Assembly: GCA_011317545.1 (NCBI GenBank)
Contig: WUJK01000008.1
Span: 1,426,001 to 1,490,000, forward strand
Length of the DNA: 64,000 bases
Direction of reading: 5' to 3'
Source: Coniella vitis
Taxonomy: Eukaryota > Ascomycota > Sordariomycetes > Diaporthales > Schizoparmaceae
Every line of letters begins with the position of its first letter. Position 1 is the first letter of the stretch. Made by a program: the position numbers and the translations under genes. A model generated the notes under the pieces. The model did no database searches. It was not told the DNA's origin and saw nothing but the letters and a program-made list of their open reading frames with translations. Of this stretch, positions 9,972 through 20,981 are shown piece by piece.

Positions 9972-11235
9972 CTACAGAGACGGCATCGACTGTTCCACGC
10001 TCTGGTAGAGATTCGGCTGCAATGCGTCCTTGAGCTCTTCCTTAGTCAACCACTTGAAGTCTGTGACACCGTACTCGTTGTGTGCCAGGTCGACTTGGCC
10101 AGCCATTATCCTTCCCTTTAGATAAAATACATTCCTTCCGAGAGCCTTCAGTACGCGCCCGTCTGCGTTGTTCTCGTCGGTCTTGTAAATTGGCTTGCGG
10201 TGCTCGTGAGCAATGGGGTGTCGTCCAACCATCCACGTGTTCATGTTGACACCTGCAGTGCTTTCCAGGGCTCGAGCAGCAGTCTGACAGACCGACATCA
10301 TCAGCATATTTTGTAGAGTCATTGGGGTGGGGACAGAAAACACGTAACCCCTGGCAAAAAAAAGAAAAACAACATACCTCATGGAGACCCTCATCCGGTC
10401 TGACTTCATCTTGGGGGAATGACCACCTCTCGTGCGCATCCTTGACAACCAAGTACAGCGTCCTGTCCAGCTTCCGATCCAGTCTCTTGACATCTCCCGT
10501 CTTGTCTGCCTCGGTCTGCCGAGGCAGCGGCCTCTCGATCCGCAATCGGTCCTCAAAACTCAGTGCCTCACCATCTTCACTGACTCGGCTCTCAGCCTCC
10601 GTGTAGAGCTTCTCGCGGATATTGTCCGGGTTCGCAAGCTCCTTGCCCTGCTCAAGCAACGCCTCGTCGTCCCACGCATCACGGCCCTTGCGCGTCACAC
10701 GGCCAATTTCGCGTGCCATAACATGGCTACGCTCGCCAAACTTGATGGCAAAGTCGATGCTGCTAGGAAGACCCTCGCGGAAGTAGAACTGCCGCGCAAA
10801 GGGCGTGCTGAGACGCTCGTTAAGTCGTTTCTGGTACAGGTAAAAGGCCTGCTCAAAGGGAGTCTGCTCGCGTGTCAGAATCGGCGGCCGGCTGAGGATG
10901 ATGCCAGCACGCAAGCGGTAGAGAGATTTGGGGCGGGCGAGGTTCGAGGTTGGTTGGCTCGCGCCAGCGATGGCGGCTGCGGTTGCCTCGTCGCCGAGAG
11001 GGGAGGCGGAGCCGACGGTTGGTGGCACAATGTGGGAGGAGGCAGAGGAGGAACTCGTGTTGGAACTCGCAGGCGTGTCGGCAGAGTATGGCCGTCTGGA
11101 TGCTGGGGTGAGACGCTGGCTGAGGGTTGCGCACCTGTTGCACAGTGGAGGAGCCGCTATATCTGCGCATTTCAGTCTGGTTAGCTCTAGGATGCATTTG
11201 CCCTGGAGGGACCGATTGAAGAGCCACACGTTCAT
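9972..11235 (-). CDS. MRPL17: Mitochondrial large-subunit ribosomal protein mL46
   Basis: mL46 (yeast Mrpl17, animal MRPL46) is a Nudix-fold protein of the mitochondrial ribosome. Exons are 11235-10378 and 10283-9972, 389 residues; the 94-nt intron has a GTATGT donor and a GTCAG acceptor. The N-terminus is a mitochondrial leader rich in Arg/Ser. The conserved core begins at RLRAGIILSRPPILT, with FEQAFYLYQKRLNERLS. The Nudix-like part includes LVVKDAHERWSFPQDE and, across the intron, DEGLHETAARALESTAG. It ends with YLKGRIMAGQVDL and FKWLTKEEL. The ATG at 11235 gives a less leader-like start (MNVWLFNRSLQ). An upstream ATG at 11308 (MAASSRGSRAVVPLL) followed by a short intron would give a better targeting peptide, but the donor would be weak, so I kept 11235. 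Confidence 0.88.
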
Positions 11236-12495
11236 AAAAGGGGAAAGGTGAACTTGCTCCTCAGCAATGGCACAACGGCCCTTGACCCTCTACTTGAAGC
11301 AGCCATGATGTGGAGTGGGTAGTGTTGTGGTGGTTCAACCCCTCCGATTGTCGACCCTTACGGAAAGCACTGCAGACACCTTGCGAGCTTTGGCGCGTGA
11401 ATGTATCGCAACTTTTTCGGCGGGACGTCAAAAAGATACCTAGGTACAATTAGCTGCGCCAAGCCTTACCTCATCGAGCCTGTACAGGCTGCTGATTGGC
11501 TGCATTCTCAAGCGAGCCCGGCAAGGCAAGGATCGAGACCCCCCTCAAGTACAAAATTTCGGTCGTTTCCCTTTTCCTCTTCTCTCCTTCTTCTTCCTTT
11601 TACAAACTATAGGCATGAAATCCTTATCCCAAGACCTTGTCCCCATCTCCTCCAGGACGTCTTGTCATTTACGAGTGCCCAGAGTGAACCCCAGATCAGT
11701 CTGATTTCGCTAGCGGCGCCTGCTGCCCATTCGAGTTCTTCGAGGGGCCAACCTCCCACCGGGCTCACGTTAGATAGATGGCTGTCACAAAAAGTCCCTC
11801 CAGATTCATTTGCGCGTCTGAACCTTGTCCTGCATGCATGCAAGAGCAGCCCCGCGATCCTGAACCGTCCATCACACAGATCTGTGGCGTTCGGACTTGC
11901 GCGCTTCATTCTTGGTTTTTTCCGTCTTGAATTTCGTCCGACAAATCGACTTGCCGATTGTTCTGACTTGATTTTCGGGCTAATCTATTTAGGGCGCACA
12001 ATTAGGTTGTGTCCCGTCACGGGTCGTAAAAATCGACGCGTCTATCGAGTTAGAAGCTACGAGCCTTATGTAGCAACTTTGCTGCGCATGTTCTAGGGAC
12101 GATGAAATATTTTCATTAAACCAAGAACCAAGAAACCAAGAAGATATCTATCAATACTACCTATCCTCCCCCTGCGAGCCACCCATTTAGATTCAAGCTC
12201 TCGATACGTGACGCCCAATTCCATCTCCCAACTCCGCCGAAATGTGAAAGCAAGAAAGAGGATCGCTCTCCGCCAATCGATGAATCGCGCCCAATATGCT
12301 ATGGCTGCGTCGTCGACCGAAAAAGCAGATGCAACAAACCAGATGTCGAATAAAGAAAGACACCGGTCGCATGCGGAATGTTGCCCCAGGGGTATCTTTC
12401 CAGGTTGCCAAACTCCGTGAATGAACGCCGTCCGTTTGCTCGTTGCTGAAGCATACTTATGGATCATTTTGTGAAAAAAAAAAACAATCGTAACA
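11236..12495. other. Spacer between mL46 gene and RING-PHD gene
   Basis: About 1.26 kb carrying the mL46 promoter side and the 3' region of the RING-PHD gene. It contains one copy of the palindrome TACCTAGGTA at 11437-11446. A 231-codon frame from an ATG at 11401 exists on the plus strand but has no domain, no intron signal and low-complexity composition, so I do not call it a gene. Confidence 0.45.
11437..11446. repeat. TACCTAGGTA palindrome, copy 1
   Basis: A perfect 10-bp palindrome that recurs at 32616, 41829 and 42429. It lies about 200 bp upstream of the mL46 start. Its role is unknown. Confidence 0.6.
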
Positions 12496-14577
12496 TCAAG
12501 GCTTTAGTTCTGCGACCGCACGAGCGACCTCCGTTGTCGCAATCTTTTCCCAATGTCGTTTTGCGTCATCATTGACCGCAGATGGGTCGGAAACCTCTTC
12601 GTAAATTTTGTGGGAGACGGCACGGTTAATGTTCTCATACTGTTCACGGGAAAGCTGGCTGGACTTCCAATGCGGTTTGAGTGCAGCGCGCACCACCTGG
12701 CTAATGTCTTCTTTGACCTCGAGTGGCAGCGTTTTTCGGGTCGGTGACGAGTCTTCTGAGCGAGATAGTCGAACTTCAAGCTGCCGCCGAGGACGTGGTT
12801 GCCTTATTTCAGGTGACGCGTTACGCTTTTGAGGACGACTTTCCGAATCGCTAGATTCCCCATTCGATCTTGTTGGTGAGTAGTTGGCCGGGGGGTATAT
12901 GGGCTCGATATGCGAGCTGAGAGAAAGCACGGGGGACCGCGAGGCGGACCGAGCTGTGGCGTTGGTAGGAGAGGGCGCGGGTGGCGGGGTCAGAGACAGT
13001 GCTCGTGGACTATTTCGCGCCGAAGCGGATGGTGAGGCACCAGGCGAGGACGGATCGATTGCAGACGGAAGACCAAAGAGACCACGAACAGTCTCGTCAT
13101 CAGAAGGACCGCTCTGTTCGACTTCTTTGAGAAGAGAGGAGAGGAAAGAGGGAGCCTCCTCTGCTGCAGGCGGAGAGTGAACCACCGATGAAGCTCTGAC
13201 CCTCTCGTTGCCCTGGTAGCCCCCTGCTGCCGGAGTAGCTCTGGACGATCCAGCGTCTCCATGAGTCGGTATACGCCGGGTGCGAGGACGTTTTAGCGGG
13301 CGAGATGGCTCAGCTACAGGCTCAACCGGAGATGCGGTGACGGACCGAGATTTCCTCTTCCGACTAGCTGGTGTCGATGCGCGAGCCTTCTCAAAAGCGC
13401 GCCATGCTTCCCTCTCTTCTCGACTTTCTGGTACACTCTGGCCTGCTTGTTGGGCTGCCGGTGCAATTTGCTGCTCCACGACATCCTGGATGTTGCGAGC
13501 AAAGACATCTCGAGCACCGAGTCTGCTGGCTATGTTGAGGCGTTGTTGCCACCGTTGCCACTCTGACCGTTCTCGTTCGCGAACCTGCTGGGACCGGCGA
13601 TATGCTCGCAGACCGTCGTCCTCGTCATCGTTCGAGTCCAGGTCGATGCCCAAAGCTCCATGGACGTGGCTCGAGAACTGGCCCCAAGCACCGAGCCACT
13701 GGTCCGTCCGAGCACGGGTTCTTTCATTTCGCATGCTGGCCTGTGTGCGAGGGAAAAAGTTGCGGCGGCGGCGACGGCCAGCCAGGCCCGCGGTGCGGGA
13801 AGCTAAAGCCTCGTACTGTTGCAGTGCGACGCCATTGCGATCCGCACATTCCATGCAGAACCAAGCACCATCAGGGACTTCGTCCAGGCCAATGCAGTGT
13901 GTATGGTAGGGTGTATCACACGCATCGCACAGTAACAAGATGTCTTCGTGCTCGGCAGTGTTGCAGACTGGACAAGGTACGACAGCCTCCTCTTGCTCTG
14001 GGTTCTCATCCAGCCATGCTAGTGGATCGAATTCGGCGACTTGCTTCTTGTCTTCGACTTTGTAGGTGTTTAGGAGGGTTCCTTTTCAAATTATATAAGA
14101 AAAAATATCAGCTTCGTTTAGTCCCTGTGAAGGTGTGTAGAGACGTCGAGGTTCATCAAAGCTTTACTCACCTCCAATCTTGTCATAGACCTCGACAACG
14201 TGGAATGCCTGGCGGCAGATGGGGCAACTGTTTGCCTTGCCGGTCCATGCTTTCAAGCAGCTGTCGTGCAAGATATGGCCGCAAACTTGTATAACAGCAA
14301 CATTGTCGTCGTTCTCTAGGTGGAACTCCTCGGGGGCCGTTTGCTCTTTTGGTGTGATGTTGGTGGTGGGCGTGGATGAATTCGTGGGTGATGAAGTAGC
14401 GGCAGCCAAGGGGAGCGAGTTGACGTTGTCGGTGGGTGTCGTAGGTGCAGATACAGGCGCTACAGCACCATCGGCATCAACAGTGGGCAATGTGTCACTG
14501 CCATTTGGGCGCTGCAATTGTGGCAAGGGTATCGCACTGTCTAGGTTCTCTAGACAAACAATGCACTGATCTGCCAT
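12496..14577 (-). CDS. RING-finger plus PHD-finger nuclear protein (PHRF1-like)
   Basis: The domain order matches the PHRF1 family: an N-terminal RING, an adjacent PHD finger and a long disordered tail. Exons are 14577-14172 and 14081-12496, 663 residues; the 90-nt intron has a GTGAGT donor. The ATG at 14577 starts MADQCIVCLENL, placing the first RING cysteine at residue 5. RING ligands are C5, C8, then C99, H101, H104, C107, C118 and C121; a Ser/Thr/Pro insertion of about 90 residues separates the second and third ligands. The PHD finger runs from C172 to C214 (CDACDTPYHTHC, then WFCMEC). The rest is disordered, with RKRKSRS and KRPRTRR basic clusters likely to be nuclear signals. A conserved helical end (VKEDISQVVRAALKPHW) resembles the C-terminal region of the family. 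Likely an E3 ubiquitin ligase reading histone H3 tails; substrates are unknown. Confidence 0.88.
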
Positions 14578-16463
14578 TACAAAATGCAAGATCGAATGAC
14601 GAAGGGGATGGCAAGATGATAACCGGCTGAGCAAGGCATGAAAGCAGAAATGCTGATGGGATGTGAAAGTGGGTTTCTTTTGGAGGGGGCAAAAGCCTAT
14701 GCTCTCAGCTGCTTGTCATTGTCGTGGCGGGCGAATGGGACGGGGTGGGTTGGGCTGGTAAGGTAGTAAGCTAGTTGGCTGGCTTGGCTTTAGCAGGTGT
14801 TGGTGCACCGGTGCTACAGACGCAATGGGGCCTGGTGGACGGCCGTTGAGATTTGGGGGCGCAGTAAGGTGAGGGGTGCTGGAAGCTTGTGGTTGTAGTG
14901 AGCGAGAAAAAGGGTGCTCGGGTCCCCGTTCTAGCGGGTCAGTTTCTCGTCACAGGCTGTCGTTTTCTGCTTGGCACTGTTGCTTTGCTTTGGGAAAAGG
15001 AAGAACGGGGGAGAAGCGAGTCTGCAAGCAGTTTGGGGAATTTGAGGGCGCAATGGCCGACCCCATTACCTAAGACAGTGCGCTATAGGATGTGCATGGT
15101 GACATGCTTCGCGGCTTCAGGGTCAAGATGCAGTCCGAAAGTGCTCTCTGCCCTTGCCATCCAATTGGAGTGGCCACGGGGACTGGGGTGAAATGCACAG
15201 TGCTGCGACCGAGTGACCACTAGGGATGGCCGCCATATGTCCCTTTTCGATGAATAAGATTTTGGTTGAATAGTCGTCCACCCTGGTGCCTTCATAGCTG
15301 GAGTAACCTGGCGATGGTCACACGACGCACGTACTATGTACAGTCATCATGTCTATGCTCCTTCGTCCCCAGACAATTCAAAGTCACAGCTCTACGTGAT
15401 TAGGGCACTCGTAGTGAATATGTTGCAAGGATCCACAGTGGCAGATAGGCAGATAGATCAATTAGTGTACGTACAATTACCTGAGCGAACACCCAGTGGG
15501 TGGTTCGACTTGTTCAACCCTCCCGTTGTTGCCCACATTCTGGTATATTCACAACACGCGTGCAAACACATTGGACCAGGAACGAAGGGATCTGCCACAG
15601 ATCGAGCTATTACAAATGTGAGAATTTACAGCGTCATCGTACTGAATCACCGCCAAGGGCCGTGGAGCGCCGCCAGGAAGGTTGTATCGTACACAGCCAG
15701 GCAGCCAAGCAGCTACATAGTCCCGGCTGTCGAGGCGAGACACTGGACCCCCTCTCTTGCCACCCCCCGGGTGCCACTCTCCGTTCTTGAACCTCCTTAC
15801 TCCCGTGACCCATCCGCCGAGCATCAGCTGCAGGTCTGAAAAATGGCAGAAGTACGCCTTGGACCGATTTGGGCTTAAGCTGAATTGAGTTGGTGACGTT
15901 TCTCAAGTTGCAATACGCCAGAGTTCAAATTTGTATCATACTGATAGTGGTCGTGCATAAGTATCACCAAAATGCAAATGCGACTAGTCAAACTTGCGTT
16001 TCCTGCCAAGCGCTAACAATGGTAAATTGAGCAGGTCGAATTTGCCAGGCAGCAAACTAATTGTTCAGAGCCGAGGCGGGCTGATGCTGGAGGGGTTCTC
16101 GTGCAGCATTCTGGACGATTGTAAGTGCCAATTGCATCTGTCGTGCTTTCGACAGCAGATGCTTGCAACGCACGCGGCGTGGATGGTCTTTTTCGATCTC
16201 CTTATGCATCACACGCCAGCCACTGGGGAACAGCTTGAAGTGTTCTTTCATGGAATCAATTTCTAGCTGATTCCTTGCCCTCTCACGAAGTGGTATCCGT
16301 ATCGAAGGCCATCATTTCCTTGGTCGATGTGTATAGCATGCCCTGCTAAGGAGAAAACCATTTTATTCCCTGACACCACGAAATGTTGTGAAAAGCAAGC
16401 AAGACCATGATAACACCACCCAAGCTGCACCCGTTCCGTCATCCCATTCGCTTTTCAAGCCCC
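14578..16463. other. Spacer upstream of RING-PHD gene
   Basis: About 1.9 kb between the RING-PHD start and the 3' end of the eL43 gene. One GTACTATGTAC motif lies at 15331-15341. Frames up to 167 codons (15336-15839) have no domain or splice support. No tRNA was seen. The stretch is GC-moderate and without long repeats. Confidence 0.45.
15331..15341. repeat. GTACTATGTAC dispersed motif
   Basis: The first full 11-bp copy, reading from the left, of the intergenic word described in the findings. It is isolated in the spacer upstream of the RING-PHD gene. Confidence 0.6.
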
Positions 16464-17419
16464 TTATACCTCGGCAATCTCGCGCAATCTTCGGAGAGTA
16501 GAGCGCATGGCGGCAGCGGCAGGAGTGGCGACGGTGTAGGCACCACCGCTGTTTGTGCGTATTAGCATATTGACCGGCTAAGCCTGTCCTTGAATATAGA
16601 TATACTTACGCAACAGTGCGCTTGCAGGACTTGCAGTCCCAGATACCAACGGAGTGACGCTTGACGCTGGTCTTGCCGCAGAAAGTGCAGACGTACTTGG
16701 CGTGCTGGGTAATTTCCATCTTCTTGACGGACTTACGGAGCGAAGCACCGTATCTTTAGATCTCCATGTCAGTACTTTGTTCATACGATCAATGCCAGCT
16801 GCCATGTCCATGTGGCCGCCATTCGTGAACGAGCCCTTTGCTCTCGATCGTGGAAGATGTGTCGGGTATTCGAGTCGATGTGGCATTCGGACATGAATGA
16901 CAGACGCAGGACATGGCTTGGCCGGGCTCGAAAATCAGCTGGGATCGTCTGGTTGTCCGTACCTAGTACCGTACTTGCCGGTCACTTGATGAAGTCATTG
17001 TCAGCTAGATCCCAATGTGCAAATTTGAACTTATTCCTGAGACAGATAAGAGCCAGCAGCGAAGCAGCAACACAAGCATGGCGAGCAAAGATGTCGTAGC
17101 ATATCGTCTTCGGGTGAGTTTCGAATCCTGTTTGACCTCAGGCCTCTCCCTCTGCACTTCGCTTATTGACCAATTTCGTCCTTTGTTGATCGACTATGAA
17201 TGGAAGTTCGCAGTTTGTGGTTCTGAAATTCGAGTGCTAAAATGCCTTGCGCTCGTGTTGTGCTCCGTGCGCAACTCTTACTCAATCTGTCTTGAAGAAA
17301 ACGGGAAGCTTTGTAGGAGTTCTCGCTGACGTACCGCCGACCTTCTTGGTTCGCTAATTCCAAAAGTGTTAGCAACAGCTGATGAGCATTTTGACAGAGG
17401 TCCGACATACCTTGGCCAT
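16464..17419 (-). CDS. rpl43: Cytosolic large-subunit ribosomal protein eL43 (L43/L37a)
   Basis: eL43 is a zinc-binding protein of the 60S subunit. I assembled five exons: 17419-17411, 17353-17335, 16984-16963, 16753-16610 and 16548-16464, exactly 92 residues, the family length. The product begins MAKRTKKVGVTGKYGTRYG, split over four exons of 9, 19, 22 and 144 nt. The zinc site is CTFCGKTSVKRHS followed by WDCKSCKRT, and the end is LRRLREIAEV. Introns are 57, 350, 209 and 61 nt, each with GT..AG ends. The 350-nt intron 2 is the longest in this gene. The first three exons are too short to show as open frames, so the gene is easily missed. It is divergent from the saccharopine-dehydrogenase-like gene. 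Confidence 0.95.
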
Positions 17420-18200
17420 TGTAGTTGATTGTGAGGGTCGACTTTACTGGGTGCGAAAAGTTGACTTGTCGGAGGGCGAAGTGTCGTAGTGGAGGGCGAC
17501 TCGCAGTGTTGGAATTTCGCGGTGTTGGGTCAGATTGTGCGGGCTGCGATTTTTTGGCTTAGTCCGGCCTGAGGCAGGACAGGACCCGCTCAATTTGCGG
17601 GTACGGCTGACAAAGACATCATCAGCTGAGTGGCCGCCAGCTGCACGCCAGCTGCTCGGATGCTAGGCTCCATTTCTTTCAACCAAGGACGTGTGGTCCC
17701 AGGTACTGCGGTAGTAAAGTCTGACAGTAAAGCCCCAGCTGCCTCCGTCGTATTTGCAAAGGCTTCATTTAGCAATACAATACTGGTTCACTTCTCTCAC
17801 TGATACTGCACCATAACACATATTGAGGCGCTATCTTCTTGCAGCGCAACTATATAGTAGGATGGCTGTACTATGTATTGTGCAAGGCATGCGGAAAGCT
17901 GGGCCGAGGCAATGCTTGCTCCGCTTGAAATGTTGCCAATTGACATCACCGAGTTTAGATATGAAGAAAACCCGCATTTATTGATTCCTTCCTCTATAGG
18001 GGCAGTCAGTGATTCCTGCTCGGGCCATATCCCAGTCTGCTTCGGATTAACCTCTCTTTGTAACCGCACATACGTTTCTTGGGTCGTACTGTCGGTGTCG
18101 ATAAGGCCCTGGGCTTGCTCCCAGCTTTTCGCTTACCGAATCAAACTGTCATACATATAGAGCCGCTTGGTGCAATTGCTACTCAGGCCGACTGTTGAAA
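17420..18200. promoter_or_regulatory. Divergent promoter region of rpl43 and oxidoreductase gene
   Basis: This 781-bp spacer holds the promoters of two divergent genes. Close to rpl43 there is GC-rich DNA (17440-17590). One TACTATGTA motif lies at 17869-17877. Weakly supported frames of 60-95 codons were not called. Confidence 0.5.
17869..17877. repeat. TACTATGTA dispersed motif
   Basis: A single copy of the intergenic word within the divergent promoter region, about 330 bp upstream of the oxidoreductase start. Confidence 0.55.
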
Positions 18201-19771
18201 ATGACACTCAAAAACCACGATCGTCAATACGATCTGATTGTGTTTGGAGCTACTGGTGAGCAGTCCGTTGTCAAGTTGGAACAATATCATACAAAGAAAC
18301 CACCTGACAAGCAGCTAGGTTATACTGGAAAGTATACAACGCAATGTATCGTCAGAGACTTGCCCACCGATCTGAGATGGGCAATTGCTGGCCGATCTAG
18401 AGTGAAGCTCGAGAACCTGTTTGAGGAATTGAAGTCCTTGAACCCTGACCGTCGACAACCTGGTCAGTGACCGTGACCTATAACTCGCCTCGAGGCATAC
18501 CTTGACTGACAGTTACTGGTTCCAAAGATATTGAGATTTGCGAGCTCAATGACGACGATCTGTCCTCGCTGGCCAAGAAGACGTTTGTCTTAATTACCAC
18601 AGTTGGTCCGTATGGCCAGTACGGCGAGCACGTTAGTCAAGTATTGTAGCAAAGCCGTTCCAGACTTGTCACTGATACTGTCCTTAGGCTTTCAAGGCTT
18701 GCGCAGAAAACGGCACGCACTATTTGGATGTGACGGGCGAAGTACCCTTCGTAGCAAAGATGATCAACAAGTACGAGGATGTTGCCAAACGGACGGGCAG
18801 CATGCTGTTTCCTGAAACGGGTGTCGAGTCTGCGCCTGCGGATCTCCTCACTTGGTCCGTGGCAAAACACAGCCGGGAACATTTCGGCGGTGCAAAGCTG
18901 GGTGAGACTGTGGTGTCCATCCACAAGCTCAAGTAAGTCTTGCAAACACAGCATTCAAGCTCAGAGACATATATACTCACATTGTGATAGCTCATCACCA
19001 TCTGGAGGTACTCTGGCCACCCTCATTTCCTTTTTTGACATGTTCAGCCTGAAGGAAATCGGTGCGGCTCTTGCACCTTATGCCCTGTCTCCGGTCCCCA
19101 ACCCGCAGGCGAAGCACCAGAAAGAATCTTTGTGGTCGATGATTACTGGTCTACGGGTCGTCCCAGAGCTTGGCTTGCAGACCAGCTTCATGGGCGCAAC
19201 TACCGACCGGGCCATTGTCCACCGAACGTGGGGGCTCTTTCAACAAATTCCTTCTCGAAAAGATCAGTTCTACGGCCCACAGTTCCGCTATTCACAGCAC
19301 ATGAAGGCGCGGAACTGGTTGATGGGCGTTGCAATGCATTGGGGAATTATTGTCGCTGCTACCCTTCTGACTGCCCTTCCGCCCTTGCGGAAGGTGCTGA
19401 AGCGCTTCGTATACGAACCGGGCCAAGGACCGGACGTTGAAGAAGCAAAGAAGGAAGAGTTGGAATACCGCGCCATTGGAGTCCCAGATGGCGTGGACGG
19501 CAAGCTGGCGTACGGTCAGGCGTCCTTTCGTGGCAGCTTGTATCATTGTAAGTATCCCGTGCCTCTTGCCTTGGTCATCCTGGCAGGACAGGTAGTTACT
19601 AACGACCACCCAGTTACCGGAGTGATTCTGGCCAATGCCGCGCTGACTATCCTCCAAGACGAGCTCGACCTAGGCGGCGGTGTCTTCACGCCTGCTTGCT
19701 TGGGGCAGGGTATTGTGGACAGGCTTAATGCGTCGGGATTTCGTTTTGAGACTGAGACGCGGAACAGGTGA
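18201..19771 (+). CDS. Saccharopine-dehydrogenase-like (SCCPDH-type) oxidoreductase
   Basis: This family (animal SCCPDH, bacterial trans-acting enoyl reductase relatives) has a Rossmann NAD(P)-binding fold; the fungal substrate is unknown, and a lipid-linked reaction is likely. Six exons: 18201-18255, 18319-18462, 18513-18631, 18688-18932, 18991-19547 and 19614-19771, total 425 residues and in frame. The dinucleotide motif G16-A-T-G19-Y-T-G22 is interrupted by the first intron. Further family marks are LRWAIAGRSRVKL, LITTVGPYGQYGEH and the THYLDVTGEVPFV motif followed by GVESAPADLL. A hydrophobic stretch around residues 296-320 (WLMGVAMHWGIIVAATLLTAL) suggests membrane or lipid-droplet association. 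The C-terminal LTILQDELDLGGGVFTPA is conserved. The introns have CTGAC or CTAAC branch sites. It is not the lysine-pathway saccharopine dehydrogenase itself. Confidence 0.9.
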
Positions 19772-20981
19772 TTGATCACTACCCAGGTAGCTACTATCAC
19801 TTGCTTCCTGATACGTGATGCGGCTCGATGCGCCTGGTTTTCGTTCTGGCTTGCTCTTCACTGTTGATGGCCATATCTTCTGTGGTACCTTCTCTTGGTT
19901 TCAAGGGCTGAATCTATCCAGGTGAGACATGGCCAGCGTGCCCTCAATGGCGAATGGAGGTTTCCTAGCTGCGCATCAACATAGCTATGTAGGATGCGAA
20001 CAATATAATTTCACACCGTGTCGGGGACTGGAGCAGTTGGATGGCGAAAACGTGGCCAGGTTCATTTATGGTTCATGCATCCACGAAAAGCCGGTTTTGG
20101 AATATAGAGGCTACCTGGGGTAGTCCATGCGTGGTCTGGTGGCAGTTGGGACAGGAAAGGGGCAGGTGGAACTGGCTTCAAGGGACATTTGGGCACCGAT
20201 ATTGGAGCATTGCGAATGCTGTGAAACGCCTCATATACTTATAATGAGTGCTTTGCTATGTATCTACAAAGCAGTGCACATGTTACGATTCTTTGTTGGT
20301 CTTGTAACAGCGTCCCGATATGTGTACTATGTAGCACTGCACTGCAGCTTGCCTAAGAAGTCTACTGAATCATTCATGTACTTGGACCGTGGGCTTATCA
20401 CATCGACAATGGATGTATAAGTACTTACCGAGGTACTTTGTGTACTTGGGTTTTGCCAACCAACGTGTTCCTGTTCTGCTGACGGGCCCCCGGGTGCAGT
20501 TTGGGGTGTTTTCAAACGTCATTGAGCATTGGTGAGCTTCCTTCTGCCCTCACCCACGGCCGCTTCCATTCTTGACAATTCGGCGCCAGAAGTTCACGGC
20601 CCGGGATTGACCATCAGTCCAGCACTCTTGAGCAATGGCTCTAGTATCGACAGCGCAATTATCTCGGTAGCCTTTGCACCCACGATCCACTTGCGCCCGC
20701 CGCGCGGACTGACAGCCCCTTTCCGACCTGCTGCCAGCCCACTCTTAGCCAAACACCCCCCCCCAGCATATTACAATTCCGCGAACGACCCTCATTTTTC
20801 TGGTCCCAGCCTGCACCTGTCCATTGTCCCAGTTCAGTCCCTCTCCTGGCCCTGGCTTTCACAGAAGGGCCCCGTCTCCTTCCCCTCAGACCTCGTCTCC
20901 TCCCCACCAGCTCGTCTTCGACAGGCGACGCGTTACTCCTCTTCTCGCCATTCTTTCCGCCTTTCCTCTTTCTCTCCCAAA
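19772..20981. other. Spacer and pyrimidine-rich leader of the Rmd8-like gene
   Basis: About 1.2 kb. It contains a TACTATGTA motif at 20325-20333. From 20529 to the ATG at 20982 the reading frame stays open for 151 codons but contains no ATG, and the sequence is C/T-rich; I read this as a long untranslated leader. No other gene was seen. Confidence 0.5.
20325..20333. repeat. TACTATGTA dispersed motif
   Basis: A single copy of the intergenic word, about 650 bp upstream of the Rmd8-like start. Confidence 0.55.

Noticed and set aside
10432..11184. 250-codon plus-strand frame over the mL46 gene
   Set aside because: Antisense shadow of a well-supported mitochondrial ribosomal protein.
11401..12096. 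231-codon frame from an ATG on the plus strand
   Set aside because: No domain, no splice signals and low-complexity Ser/Leu/Pro composition; it lies between two genes where leader and 3' sequence are expected. Most likely chance.
20529..20981. N-terminal extension of the Rmd8-like protein
   Set aside because: The frame is open for 151 codons but has no ATG, and the composition is that of a pyrimidine-rich leader.
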